Of a stretch of DNA of 64,000 nucleotides, positions 1-9,437 are shown one piece after another. The translations under genes were made by a program, and so were the position numbers. Under the pieces are notes generated by a model that searched no databases, had not been told where the DNA came from, and worked only from the letters and a program-made list of their open reading frames with translations. The stretch spans positions 3,133,501-3,197,500 of the forward strand of contig NZ_CP016616.1 in assembly GCF_002741015.1 (NCBI RefSeq), given 5' to 3'. How positions within the stretch are numbered: the stretch's first letter is position 1; the number at the start of each line of letters is the position of its first letter. Source of the stretch: Microvirga ossetica. Lineage in GTDB: Bacteria > Pseudomonadota > Alphaproteobacteria > Rhizobiales > Beijerinckiaceae.

Positions 1-253
1 GCGTCAGGGCGAGGAGGCCCGAGGTCACCTGCTCGCCGGAGGCGACGACCACGTCGTATTCCTTCGAATCGTAGAGGTTCGAGGCTTCCTTCACCCAGCC
101 GACGAGCTCGTTGGTCTTGCCCGACATGGCGGAGACCACGACGGCCACGTCGTACCCGGCCTCGACCTCGCGTTTGACATGCCGCGCCACGTTGCGGATG
201 CGCTCTACGGTGGCGACGGATGTTCCGCCGAACTTCATGACAAGACGGGGCAT
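1..253 (-). CDS. lysC: Aspartate kinase, N-terminal part (cut by window edge)
   Basis: This enzyme phosphorylates aspartate at the first step of lysine, threonine and methionine synthesis. Read on the minus strand from the ATG at 253, the translation begins MPRLVMKFGGTSVATVERI. The KFGGTSV stretch is the nucleotide-binding signature of the amino-acid kinase fold. About 84 residues lie in the window; the rest of the catalytic domain and the ACT domains lie beyond position 1. The gene is divergent from ubiG, with about 500 bp of repeat-rich DNA between them. A lysC-ubiG neighbourhood is common in Rhizobiales. Identity is secure although the gene is partial. Confidence 0.93.
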   Translation of the reverse strand, partial: MPRLVMKFGGTSVATVERIRNVARHVKREVEAGYDVAVVVSAMSGKTNELVGWVKEASNLYDSKEYDVVVASGEQVTSGLLALT

Positions 254-753
254 GGGCGAAGTGGGGCCGTGGTGAGGATTTGAGAAAATAGCCCCTTCGC
301 GCCGCGAAAAGGCGCGTATACATGACGGTAGGGCCGCGCCCTGTCAACGCGCAGTTTTGCTTCCCTCCCCGCTCTTCCGGGCTTGCTCGGGATGGGCTTC
401 ATCTTGCACAAGTCGGGAACATCCCACCTGTGGCGGGCAGGGATGAGGGGTAGGGATCGTAAAGTCAGAATGATGTGCTTCATCCAGAGAGTATCATGGC
501 GGCTACAAGACATCCCCTCTCCCGGGTGGGAGAGGGGCAGGGGTGAGGGTGCGGCGTTCGACCAGCGAAGCGCTGCCACTTCCGCTGCAGCACGTAGATC
601 GCAGCGCATGATCCGGCATCGGCCTGCCCTCACCCCGGCCCTCTCCCAAACGGGAGAGGGAGGATCGTGCATCTCCGCCGTCGCTCACCCAGTCGGGCCG
701 CCCCCACCCCCATCCCTCCCCGCAAGGGGGAGGGAAGTCTTGCGGAGGATCTT
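254..753. repeat. Intergenic region with C/T-rich hairpin repeats
   Basis: This 500-bp gap between divergent lysC and ubiG holds no convincing gene. It contains three short inverted repeats of one type. The first is 514-537 (CCCCTCTCCC, loop GGGT, GGGAGAGGGG). The second is 639-660 (CCCTCTCCC, loop AAAC, GGGAGAGGG). The third lies near 713-735 (TCCCTCCCC, loop GCAA, then the G-rich arm). Each is followed or preceded by GGTGAGGG or CTCACCC. The same type recurs at 2717-2910. The ORFs crossing this stretch are repeat-derived and lack homology that I can recognise. Promoters for lysC and ubiG must lie here, but I could not place them. Confidence 0.75.
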
Positions 754-1454
754 ATGACCACCATCGACCCGGCCGAGGTCGCCCGTTTCGAACGGATCGC
801 CGAGACCTGGTGGGATCCGAAGGGGCCGATGAAGGTCCTGCACAAGTTCAATCCGGTCCGCCTTGCCTATATTCGCGACGAGGCTTGCCGCCGCTTCGGG
901 CGTGACCCGCGCTCGGCCCGGTCGCTCGACGGGCTGACGATCCTGGATGTGGGCTGCGGCGGCGGCGTGCTCTCGGAGCCGCTGGCGCGGCTCGGCGCCA
1001 CGGTGACGGGGCTCGATCCTGCCCCCACCAACATCTCGGTGGCGAGGCTCCATGCCGAGCGGGCGGGGTTGAGCGTCGATTATCGCAACGAGACCGTGGA
1101 GGCGGTGGTCGACCGCGGAGAAACCTTCGACATGGTGCTCGCCATGGAGGTGGTTGAGCATGTGGCCGACCGGCAGGCCTTCGTGAATGCCTGCGCTCAA
1201 GGCGTGAAGCCCGAGGGCTGCCTCGCCATGGCGACGATCAACCGGACCCTGCGCTCCTTCGCCTCCGCCATCGTGGGCGCCGAGTACATTCTCGGCTGGC
1301 TGCCCAAGGGCACCCATGAATGGGACAAGTTCATCACACCCGACGAACTCAGCGACGCCATCCGGGCGGCGGGGCTGAGTGTCGCCGACCTGACCGGCGT
1401 CGCCTACAACCCCTTGCGGGATTCCTGGTCCCTCTCCCAAGACACCGGGGTCAA

Positions 1455-1482
<28 letters not shown>
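754..1482 (+). CDS. ubiG: Ubiquinone biosynthesis O-methyltransferase
   Basis: UbiG carries out the two SAM-dependent O-methylations of ubiquinone synthesis at the inner face of the membrane. The 242-residue product has motif [10 protein letters not shown] (about 63-71) and the post-motif MEVVEHV (about 130). The N-terminal segment [13 protein letters not shown] is the family hallmark. I chose the ATG at 754 because GGAGG lies just upstream and the length fits the family; an upstream in-frame start would translate repeat DNA. The 3' end overlaps the convergent nhaA by 28 bp. Confidence 0.95.
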
Positions 1483-2669
<1,187 letters not shown>

Positions 2670-3013
2670 CGATGTCTCCTCCAGGGTTGGTCACGACAAG
2701 AATGTAGCGCATGTTTTCCCTCCCCCTTGTGGGGAGGGATCAAGGGTGGGGGTGTGAGCGATAGCCTATAAAGGTGTAGCGCTGGTTCACCTCTCCTTGA
2801 GGGAGAGGTCGACGCGCGTCAGCGCGGCGGGTGAGGGGTTACGCCTTATCCGGACGAACCTGTGCCCCCTCACCCTCGCTTCGCTCGACCTCTCCCCACC
2901 GGGGAGAGGTGAGGCTGCAGTCGCCGCAGTGCTGAACTCAATCAGCGTCGCACTCACACCCTCACCGCCAACTCCTCGGCACTCTATTATCAGAAGAACC
3001 TTTGCTTGACGGC
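2670..3013. repeat. Intergenic region with the same C/T-rich hairpins
   Basis: This is about 340 bp between nhaA and the LysR gene. An inverted repeat at 2717-2739 (TCCCTCCCC, loop, GGGGAGGGA) resembles those at 514-735. A second pair spans about 2791-2815 (CCTCTCC TTGA GGGAGAGG) and a third lies near 2890-2912 (ACCTCTCCCC ACC GGGGAGAGGT). GGTGAGGGG and CCCTCACCC words flank them. I see no protein-coding gene here. These stem-loops could act as transcription stops for either neighbour. Confidence 0.7.
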
Positions 3014-3919
3014 TTAAATGAGCTGCACCGTTTCGACGAGATAATCCAGGAAGGCTCGCACCCGTGCGGGAAGATGGCCGCCGCCGACATAGACGGCATG
3101 GATGCTTTCCGTGTCGCCGGGATTGTAGGCCTCCAGCACGGGCACGAGGCGCCCGGCTTCGATGTCGGGGCCGATATGGAACAGCGACAGACGGCTGATG
3201 CCCAGGCCGGTGAGAACGAGAAGCCGCATCGACTCGCCGTCGCTGACCAGCGCGTTGCCGGTCGGCACGACGGCGCTCGCTGATCCATCCGCATCCCGGA
3301 ACGGCCAGCCGTTGCTCTGGCGGGCGAAGCTGAAGCCGAGAAGGTTGTGGCGGGCCAGATCTCCCGGCGTCTGCGGCGTGCCGTGCGCCGACAGATAGGC
3401 AGGTGATGCCACCAGCATCATCCGGCTCTCGCCGAGCTTGCGGGCGACGAGCTGCGAAGACTTCAGCGGTCCGACGCGGATGGCGACATCGGCGCGGTCC
3501 TCGAGCAGATCGACGACCGTATCCGTCAACGTCACCTCCACGGTCACTTCCGGATGACGCTCCAGGAAGCCTGGGAGGAGGGGGATGAGATAATGCGTGC
3601 CGAACGGCACGTTCGTGTTCACCCTCAGGCGGCCTCGCGGCGTGGCGCCCGCCGCGGCGCTGCGTTCTGCCTCGTCGAGATCGGCGAGAACGCGCACGGC
3701 GCGGTCGTGGAAGGCCGAGCCCTCCGGCGTGAGCTGGAGCTTGCGCGTCGAGCGGTTGACGAGGCGGGCTCCAAGACGCGCCTCCAGCCGCGCGATCAGC
3801 TTGCTCACGGCGGAGGGCGTCATGCGCAGGGCGCGGGCGGCGGCCGAGAAGCCGCCGAGATCGACGACCCGGACGAAGACCTCCATCTCGCCGGACCGAT
3901 TGATGTCGATTCGCGCCAT
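3014..3919 (-). CDS. LysR-family transcriptional regulator
   Basis: A 301-residue DNA-binding regulator. Residues about 1-65 form the LysR winged helix-turn-helix, with GGFSAAARALRMTPSAVSKL in the recognition region. The rest matches the LysR substrate-binding fold of the CrgA/DhcR type, including the RGRLRVNTNVPFG strand after the linker. It is divergent from the MFS transporter at 4017 with under 100 bp between the two starts, the usual arrangement when a LysR protein controls its neighbour and itself. The ligand cannot be read from sequence. Confidence 0.9.
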   Translation of the reverse strand: MARIDINRSGEMEVFVRVVDLGGFSAAARALRMTPSAVSKLIARLEARLGARLVNRSTRKLQLTPEGSAFHDRAVRVLADLDEAERSAAAGATPRGRLRVNTNVPFGTHYLIPLLPGFLERHPEVTVEVTLTDTVVDLLEDRADVAIRVGPLKSSQLVARKLGESRMMLVASPAYLSAHGTPQTPGDLARHNLLGFSFARQSNGWPFRDADGSASAVVPTGNALVSDGESMRLLVLTGLGISRLSLFHIGPDIEAGRLVPVLEAYNPGDTESIHAVYVGGGHLPARVRAFLDYLVETVQLI

Positions 3920-4016
3920 TGTGAGTTCAATTCATAAATGATGTGCCCGCCGGCAGGCTAGTTCATAAGCCCTCCAGCGTCCATCTTGCGGCAACACTTC
4001 GCTCAAGGACGCTCCC

Positions 4017-5207
4017 ATGCCTCTCGCTCTCTACGCCCTGACGGCCGGTGCCTTCGGCATCGGCGTCACGGAATTCGTCATCATGGGCCTGCTGCTGCAG
4101 GTGAGCGCCGATCTCGGCGTCTCGATCTCGGCGGCGGGCCTGCTCATTTCCGGCTATGCGCTCGGCGTCGTGGTCGGGGCACCGCTTCTCACGACGCTCA
4201 CGGGCCGCTGGTCGCGCAAGACCGTGCTGCTCGCGCTCATGATCGTGTTCACCCTCGGCAACCTCGCCTGCGCGATCGCTCCCGACTACGCGACGCTCAT
4301 GGCCGCCCGCGTGCTGACGGCCTTTGCGCACGGCACCTTCTTCGGCGTCGGCTCGGTCGTGGCGACGAACCTCGTGCCGGCGGACAAGAAGGCCTCCGCC
4401 ATCGCCATCATGTTCACGGGCCTGACCGTCGCCAACATCCTCGGCGTCCCGTTCGGCACCTGGCTCGGCCAGGCCTATGGCTGGCGCGCAACCTTCTGGG
4501 CGGTGACCGTCGTCGGCGTTGCGGCGCTCGCCGTGATCGCGCTCTTCGTTCCGAAGGATAATCAGGAAAACACAGAGGGCGGCAGCATCGCCGATGAGCT
4601 CAAGGTGCTGGCGCGCCGCCCGGTGCTGCTCGGGCTTCTCACCACGGTGCTCGGCTATGCCGGTGTCTTCGCGGTCTTCACCTACATCGCGCCGATCCTG
4701 ACCGGGATCACCGGCTTCTCGGAGGCCGCCGTCTCGCCGATCCTGCTGGTCTTCGGCGGCGGATTGGTTCTGGGTAATCTCGTCGGAGGAAAGCTCGCCG
4801 ACCGCAGCCTGATGGCGACCTTGCTCGGGACCCTCGGCCTGCTTGCCGTCGTCCTTGCCGCGATGACGCTGGGCATCCACAACAAGATCGCCGCAATCGC
4901 CTTCGTCGGCCTGCTCGGCGCCGCTGCCTTCGCCACCGTGCCGCCGCTGCAGATGTGGGTGCTGGAAAAGGCCGACGGTGCCGGCCAGAGCCTGGCGTCG
5001 AGCCTCAACATCGCCGCGTTCAACCTCGGCAACGCGCTCGGCGCCTGGCTCGGCGGCTTCGTGATCGATCACGGATCGGGCCTGGGCGCGGTCACATGGG
5101 TCGCGGCCCTGCTGCCCTCCTCCGGCCTGCTCCTAGCGCTGTGGAGCCGCAGGCTCGATCGCGCCGAGGCCTCGCCGGTATTGGCATCTGTGAAATCCGG
5201 GATCTGA
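4017..5207 (+). CDS. MFS transporter, DHA1 family (AraJ-like exporter)
   Basis: A 396-residue major facilitator protein with about 12 transmembrane segments and a very short N-terminus. It begins MPLALYALTAGAFGIGVTEF, which is typical of AraJ/YdhP-like drug:H+ antiporters; the GIGVTEFVIMGLL segment is characteristic. The loop after the second segment carries GRWSRK, a variant of MFS motif A. It probably exports a small molecule and is likely controlled by the divergent LysR gene. The substrate is unknown. Confidence 0.9.
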   Translation: MPLALYALTAGAFGIGVTEFVIMGLLLQVSADLGVSISAAGLLISGYALGVVVGAPLLTTLTGRWSRKTVLLALMIVFTLGNLACAIAPDYATLMAARVLTAFAHGTFFGVGSVVATNLVPADKKASAIAIMFTGLTVANILGVPFGTWLGQAYGWRATFWAVTVVGVAALAVIALFVPKDNQENTEGGSIADELKVLARRPVLLGLLTTVLGYAGVFAVFTYIAPILTGITGFSEAAVSPILLVFGGGLVLGNLVGGKLADRSLMATLLGTLGLLAVVLAAMTLGIHNKIAAIAFVGLLGAAAFATVPPLQMWVLEKADGAGQSLASSLNIAAFNLGNALGAWLGGFVIDHGSGLGAVTWVAALLPSSGLLLALWSRRLDRAEASPVLASVKSGI

Positions 5208-5216
5208 CAGCTTCTC

Positions 5217-5786
5217 TCAGTCAGATACCATTTCAGCACTGGCCTTCCGGCGTCGCGTCCGGGAGGCCAGAATCGTCTGGAGGGTCACGGGGCGATAGTC
5301 GAAGGCATCCACGCCCACGTCGAACTGGCGCGTCTGCGGCTTCAGCTTGGCATGCGAATGTCCGTGCAGGTCGATCCAGCCCCGGCCCATGTTCTTCCAG
5401 GTGCGGAAGGCGTAGTGGCACATCACCAGGGCATGGCTGTCGAGGTGGATCTCCGCATAGGCCTGCACGCTCTCCCAGCTCTTTGCTGAGAGGGTCTCCG
5501 GGCCGTCGTTGTTGCCGGTGATCAGGTGCTTGCGGCCATTGAGCGCCTGCAGCAGTTCGTCGATCCGTTCCGGCCGCACATGCAGGGCGAAATCGCCGAG
5601 ATGCCAGACCTCGTCGTCGGCCGAGACGACCTCGTTCCAGTTGGCGATGAGGGCTGCATCGTGTTCGGCAAGCGTCTTGAACGGGCGCTTGTCGATCCGC
5701 AGCACCCTTGGATCGCCGAAATGCGTGTCGCTGGTGAAGAAGACCGTCAAAGGATGCCTGGCTCCGCCCGGGTTCAGCGCAAGCAT
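5217..5786 (-). CDS. Calcineurin-like metallophosphoesterase
   Basis: A 189-residue cytoplasmic phosphoesterase. Binuclear metal-binding motifs appear in order: DTHFGD (about 20-25), HLGDFAL (about 62-68), GNNDGP (about 93), CHYAFRTW (about 125) and GHSHAK (about 147). These match the small YfcE/YmdB-like single-domain group; the substrate cannot be assigned. The first 13 residues precede the catalytic strand LTVFFTSDTHF, so an internal start is possible. It is convergent with the MFS gene, ending 10 bp from it. Confidence 0.85.
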   Translation of the reverse strand: MLALNPGGARHPLTVFFTSDTHFGDPRVLRIDKRPFKTLAEHDAALIANWNEVVSADDEVWHLGDFALHVRPERIDELLQALNGRKHLITGNNDGPETLSAKSWESVQAYAEIHLDSHALVMCHYAFRTWKNMGRGWIDLHGHSHAKLKPQTRQFDVGVDAFDYRPVTLQTILASRTRRRKASAEMVSD

Positions 5787-5896
5787 AAGCCGCAGGAGGC
5801 GGGAGGCGTTCCGTTCATGCCGCCGGTCCGAGGCGGGGTTTGAATGCGATGCGTTTGCTTTAAGATTTTTGTCGAGAATGGGGCAGCCGGTAGGAT

Positions 5897-5909
5897 TTCC
5901 GTAACGGAA
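5897..5909. promoter_or_regulatory. Short perfect palindrome, possible operator
   Basis: Arms TTCCGT and ACGGAA surround a single central base, about 125 bp upstream of the small exported protein at 6035 and about 110 bp upstream of the divergent phosphoesterase. No regulator is known to me for this exact site. A chance palindrome cannot be excluded. Confidence 0.25.
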
Positions 5910-6034
5910 GAAATGCTATCGAGGCCGTGCGTCAGGTCCAACGAGACAATAAAAGTCCCCAACAGCTAGGCTCGCTGCAGCCCCGATGCAACGCATCGAC
6001 TCACCTTGAATCCATCAAAAGCCTGGGGCTATCC

Positions 6035-6364
6035 ATGAAGATTGTCGCGACGCTCGCCGCGGCCGGTTTCCTTGCCGTGTCCGCTTTCACCGCCGCTTCC
6101 GCCGCCAACCGGAAGGTCGATGTCGTCAACGATACCGGACTGACGATGTCGGAATTCTACGCATCCAATACCGGCGCGGACGATTGGGAGGAGGACATTC
6201 TGGGATCCGACACCCTGGATGCCGGCGACACTTTCGAGATCGATATCGACGACGGCACCGGCGCCTGCAAGTTCGATTTTAAGGCCGTGTTCACTAACGG
6301 CACCTCCCACGTGCAACGCGCCATCAATGTCTGCTCGGTTTCAACATTCACCTACCGGCGCTGA
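6035..6364 (+). CDS. Small exported protein, function unknown
   Basis: This encodes a 109-residue protein. The ATG at 6035 opens a clear signal peptide (MKIVATLAAAGFLAVSAFTA, cleavage near ASAA). The mature part is acidic (GADDWEEDILGSD, EIDIDDGTG) and contains two cysteines that could pair. Its beta-rich pattern, with VDVVNDTGLTMSEFYAS near the start, resembles small periplasmic proteins annotated only as hypothetical. It lies 44 bp upstream of another small exported protein, so the two may be co-transcribed. I do not recognise a family with a known role. Confidence 0.75.
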   Translation: MKIVATLAAAGFLAVSAFTAASAANRKVDVVNDTGLTMSEFYASNTGADDWEEDILGSDTLDAGDTFEIDIDDGTGACKFDFKAVFTNGTSHVQRAINVCSVSTFTYRR

Positions 6365-6408
6365 CGCTGACTTTCTTCAAAAAGCCCGCTCGGCGGGAGG
6401 AGACATCG

Positions 6409-6783
6409 ATGAAATCGAAACTATTCGGAATGGCTCTGATGGGTCTTGCCATGGGCGTAAGCCTTCCGGCCATGGCCGGCGGCCCGGGCGTCTACACGGT
6501 CAAAGGCAACAATGGCGAGCCGGATAGCGACTACACGGGAACGCTGACCATCGTCCAGACGAGCAAGGATACGTTCAAGCTCACGTGGAGCATAGCCGGC
6601 GACAGATACGATGGTTTTGCCATCGGCGACGAGCGTATTCTGGCGGCGAGCTTCGCCAGCAAGGGCTCGAGCGGCACGGCCCTCCTCATTGAGGATGACG
6701 AGAACAAGGGCGGCTACAAGAGCATCTGGGCCTTCAAGGGCGAGACGCAGCTCGGCATCGAGCTGATTACGCCGAAGAAGTAG
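6409..6783 (+). CDS. Small exported beta-rich protein, function unknown
   Basis: A 124-residue protein with a signal peptide (MKSKLFGMALMGLAMGVSLP, cleavage after AMA). It is preceded by a good GGAGG ribosome-binding site near 6398. The mature domain, with GVYTVKGNNGEPDSDYTGTL and KLTWSIAGDRYDGFAIGDER, looks like a small beta-barrel of the kind annotated as fibronectin-binding or lipocalin-like hypothetical proteins in Rhizobiales. Periplasmic location is inferred from the signal. It follows 6035..6364 closely. Confidence 0.75.
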   Translation: MKSKLFGMALMGLAMGVSLPAMAGGPGVYTVKGNNGEPDSDYTGTLTIVQTSKDTFKLTWSIAGDRYDGFAIGDERILAASFASKGSSGTALLIEDDENKGGYKSIWAFKGETQLGIELITPKK

Positions 6784-6790
6784 GTTATGC

Positions 6791-6820
6791 CGAAACTAGG
6801 GAGCCATGCCCCTAGTTTCG
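6791..6820. terminator. Bidirectional hairpin between convergent genes
   Basis: Perfect 11-bp arms CGAAACTAGGG and CCCTAGTTTCG flank an 8-base loop. The hairpin sits just after the stop of the 6409 gene and includes the stop region of the convergent DUF1178 gene. There is no clear U-tract, so it may act as an mRNA 3' stabiliser or a weak terminator. Confidence 0.55.
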
Positions 6821-7258
6821 ATCGTCCGGCACGACGGGGAGAGGCAGCACGTCGATGCCTTCGTCCAGCAGCGCCCGCGCCTCGGCGAGATCCGCTTCGC
6901 CGTAGATCGAGCGTTCTTCCGTTTCGCCGTGGTGCATCTTGCGCGCTTCCTCGACGAAGCCTTTGCCGACGTCCTCGGCGTTCTTCATCACGTGCTCGCG
7001 CAGGGCCCGCAGCGCGGCGCGCAGCTCGCGCTCCTTCTCGGAGAGAATCGCGACGGGCTGGGCCTCCGGCGCCGGTGCTGTCAGCGCCTTGTCCGTACGC
7101 GCGACCGAGGGAGCCATGATCTGCTTCTCGACCTTGGCCGAATCGCAGAACGGACAGGTCACGAAGCCGCGCTTGCGCTGCGCCTCGAACGCCTCGCTTG
7201 AGGGAAACCAGCTCTCGAACTCATGGGCCTGCTCGCAGGCCAAGGCGTACTTGATCAT
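6812..7258 (-). CDS. DUF1178 family protein
   Basis: A 148-residue member of DUF1178, a small family found in proteobacteria. The N-terminus MIKYALACEQAHEFESWFPS followed by VTCPFCDS gives a Cys...CxxC arrangement resembling a zinc ribbon. A central linker rich in Ala and Pro leads into a helical tail containing KGFVEEARKMHHGETEERSI. It lies directly downstream of the nitrilase-like gene on the same strand (42-bp gap), and this order is conserved in Rhizobiales. The biochemical role is unknown. Confidence 0.88.
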   Translation of the reverse strand: MIKYALACEQAHEFESWFPSSEAFEAQRKRGFVTCPFCDSAKVEKQIMAPSVARTDKALTAPAPEAQPVAILSEKERELRAALRALREHVMKNAEDVGKGFVEEARKMHHGETEERSIYGEADLAEARALLDEGIDVLPLPVVPDDRN

Positions 7259-7300
7259 GTCCCTGAAGACGTAAGGATTCGGGCGCGGAAAGGGAAGGGA

Positions 7301-8164
7301 TCAGGCGGTGGCCGCCCGATCCGTCGCGATGGCGGGAACGACCTCGACCTTGAACGGACGCGCATTCTTGAGGGTCGGGATGCGCCCGCGCACCTCGGCG
7401 ACGAGGGCGGTGTCGATCTCGGCCAGGAACACGCCCGGCTCCGTGCCGCCATCCGCCAGCACCCGGCCCCAGGGATCGATGATGACGGAATGGCCGTAGG
7501 TCTCGCGCCCGTCCTCGTGCAGGCCTCCTTGAGCGGCGGAGATCATGAAGGAGCCGGTCTCGATGGCCCGTGCCCGGTGCAGCACGTGCCAATGAGCCTC
7601 GCCGGTCTGCTTGGTGAAGGCGGCGGGCGCCGAGAGGAACGACGCGCCGTTCTCGGCGAGCGCCTTGTAGAGGGCGGCGAAGCGCACGTCGTAGCAGATG
7701 GTCATGCCGAGATAGCCCCAGGGGATCTCGGCCGCGACAGCCCAGGAGCCGCCGGTATAGGTGGCCGATTCGCGCCAGCTCTCGCCGTTCGGCAGGTCCA
7801 CGTCGTAGAGGTGGATCTTGTCATAAGATGCGATCACCTCTCCGTCCGTGCCGATGAGAAAGGCGCGGTTGGCGACCTTGTCGCCCTCCTTCACGGCAAT
7901 CGAGCCGATCTGCACCACGATGCCCCGTTCCCGCGCCACCTCGCGCAAGGCCGCGAGTACCGGATCCTGAGCCTCCGGCCCGACCTTGTCGAACAGCTCC
8001 GCCCGGTCCCGGCAGACGAGCGAGGTCATCTCCGGCGTCTGGGCGAAATGCGCGCCCTTGTCCGCGGCCTCGCGCACGAGGGCCACGGCCGCGTCGCGGT
8101 TCTTGAGCACGTCGCGCCCGGAACGCATCTGGATGCAGGCGGCGGTGAAGCGGGTCGGGTTCAT
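7301..8164 (-). CDS. Carbon-nitrogen hydrolase (nitrilase superfamily, Nit-like)
   Basis: A 287-residue amidase-like enzyme. The Glu-Lys-Cys triad is visible at E45 (QTPEMTSL), K116 (YDKIHLYDVDLP) and C157 (GMTICYDVRF). These contexts match the Nit1/Nit2 branch, whose characterised members hydrolyse deaminated glutathione or omega-amides. That role would suit the glutaredoxin gene immediately upstream (15-bp gap), but substrate assignment is inference. Likely co-transcribed with grxC and the DUF1178 gene. Confidence 0.92.
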   Translation of the reverse strand: MNPTRFTAACIQMRSGRDVLKNRDAAVALVREAADKGAHFAQTPEMTSLVCRDRAELFDKVGPEAQDPVLAALREVARERGIVVQIGSIAVKEGDKVANRAFLIGTDGEVIASYDKIHLYDVDLPNGESWRESATYTGGSWAVAAEIPWGYLGMTICYDVRFAALYKALAENGASFLSAPAAFTKQTGEAHWHVLHRARAIETGSFMISAAQGGLHEDGRETYGHSVIIDPWGRVLADGGTEPGVFLAEIDTALVAEVRGRIPTLKNARPFKVEVVPAIATDRAATA

Positions 8165-8179
8165 GGAATCTGGTCTCCG

Positions 8180-8437
8180 TCAGGCCTGCAATAAAGGCTC
8201 GAGCTGGCCCCTGTCATCAAGAGCATACAGGTCGTCGCAGCCGCCGACATGTTTTTCCCCGATGAAGATCTGCGGCACGGTGGAGCGGCCCTTGGCCTTC
8301 TGGATCATCTCGGCCCGGGCTTCCGGCTTTTTCTCGATGTCGATCTCGGTGAAGGCGGCGCCCTTGTCGTCGAGAAGCTTCTTGGCGGCCGAGCAATAGG
8401 GGCACCAGCCCTTGGTGTAGATCGTGATGGGCGGCAT
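8180..8437 (-). CDS. grxC: Glutaredoxin 3
   Basis: An 85-residue glutathione-dependent disulfide reductase. It has the dithiol active site CPYC near residue 12 (TKGWCPYCSAAKKLL), the TVPQIFI cis-Pro loop and the GGCDDL glutathione-binding motif. Length and motifs match bacterial Grx3. It is the first or second gene of a minus-strand run (ComF-like, grxC, nitrilase, DUF1178). Confidence 0.95.
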   Translation of the reverse strand: MPPITIYTKGWCPYCSAAKKLLDDKGAAFTEIDIEKKPEARAEMIQKAKGRSTVPQIFIGEKHVGGCDDLYALDDRGQLEPLLQA

Positions 8438-8488
8438 GGCAGAGAGTTCTCCTGTGTTGGAGTGGATATAGGAAGCTTTGGGCTCCGA

Positions 8489-9271
8489 TCACAACTCCTT
8501 CACAACTCGCGCGAAGGCGAGAATATCCACCTTGGCCGCTCCGCCGCGCAAAAGCGCCCGCGCGGCCGCATTGGCCGTGGAGCCGGTGGTGAGCACGTCG
8601 TCTACCAGGAGCACGTGCCTGCCCTTCAGCCGCGCCTTGGCCTCGACCGGCACGCGGAAGGCGCCCTGAAGGTTCTCCTGCCGCTGCGCCTTGGTCAGCC
8701 CGACCTGGCGGCGGGTGCGCTTGACGCGGGCGAGCAGGAAAGGGTCGCAGGGCACGCCGCTCTCCGTGGCGACCGCCCCGGCCAGCGCCATCGCCTGGTT
8801 GAAGCGCCGCCACCAGAGCCGCCAGCGATGCAGGGGCACCGGCACGATCACGTCGGAACCCTGCAGCAGCTCCGCGCCGGCCCGGGTCATCATGCCGCCC
8901 AAGGCGCGGGCAAGCTCAAGCCGGTCGTTGTATTTCAGCCGGTGCACGAGCAGGCTCGCTGTTCCGTCATATTCCGCCACGGCCCGAGCGCGCTGGAACA
9001 CCGGCGGATCGGCAATGGCGGCCGGCGAGAGCAGAGGCTGGCCGAGATCGACGGCAAAGGGCGTTCCGAGCCGCTCGCAGAAGGGCCGCTCGATGAAGCG
9101 GATCTGAGACCAGCACTCGGCACACAGAGCATGGGGCTCGCCCGTTGCGGCCTGGCAGGCGATGCAGGTCGGGGGATAGAGAAGGCCGAGCGCCGCCTGC
9201 CAGGCCTCCCGCTCGCCGCGACGGAGGCGGGAGCGCCATCGAGTCTGCAGGGCACCGAGGGGCTCGCTCAT
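8489..9271 (-). CDS. ComF family protein (phosphoribosyltransferase-like)
   Basis: A 260-residue ComF-like protein. The N-terminus has a CxxC...CxxC zinc-ribbon (C36, C39, C50, C53). The C-terminus has a type I phosphoribosyltransferase PRPP loop VLLVDDVLTTGST (about 220-232). In naturally competent bacteria ComF proteins assist DNA uptake; in most alphaproteobacteria the role is undetermined. It starts divergently from the methyltransferase at 9438 across a small inverted-repeat element. Confidence 0.9.
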   Translation of the reverse strand: MSEPLGALQTRWRSRLRRGEREAWQAALGLLYPPTCIACQAATGEPHALCAECWSQIRFIERPFCERLGTPFAVDLGQPLLSPAAIADPPVFQRARAVAEYDGTASLLVHRLKYNDRLELARALGGMMTRAGAELLQGSDVIVPVPLHRWRLWWRRFNQAMALAGAVATESGVPCDPFLLARVKRTRRQVGLTKAQRQENLQGAFRVPVEAKARLKGRHVLLVDDVLTTGSTANAAARALLRGGAAKVDILAFARVVKEL

Positions 9272-9302
9272 GGGTCAAGCTTAGCGGAAGGAGGAGCCCT
9301 AT

Positions 9303-9376
9303 GTCATTCCCGGCCGGGGCGTAGCGGCGGCATGTTTCAGGAGATCCCTTCCCGCACTTCGTGCGCCGGGGATGAC
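9303..9376. repeat. GTCATTCC-type inverted-repeat element
   Basis: A 74-bp intergenic element bounded by near-perfect terminal inverted repeats, GTCATTCCCGGC on the left and GCCGGGGATGAC on the right. It lies between divergent genes. Related half-sites (GTCATCCCGG) occur at 54897-54925 and 55070-55086, so this is a dispersed non-coding repeat family rather than a regulatory site specific to this locus. Confidence 0.65.
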
Positions 9377-9437
9377 AGCGCGTAGAACAGAAAAATCCCT
9401 TGGACCTTCGCCCGACACGCGCCATATCGAGCGCCTC

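Noticed and set aside
383..757. Short plus-strand open frame upstream of ubiG.
   Set aside because: Its codons are mostly C/T-rich hairpin repeat, and no ribosome site or homology is visible.
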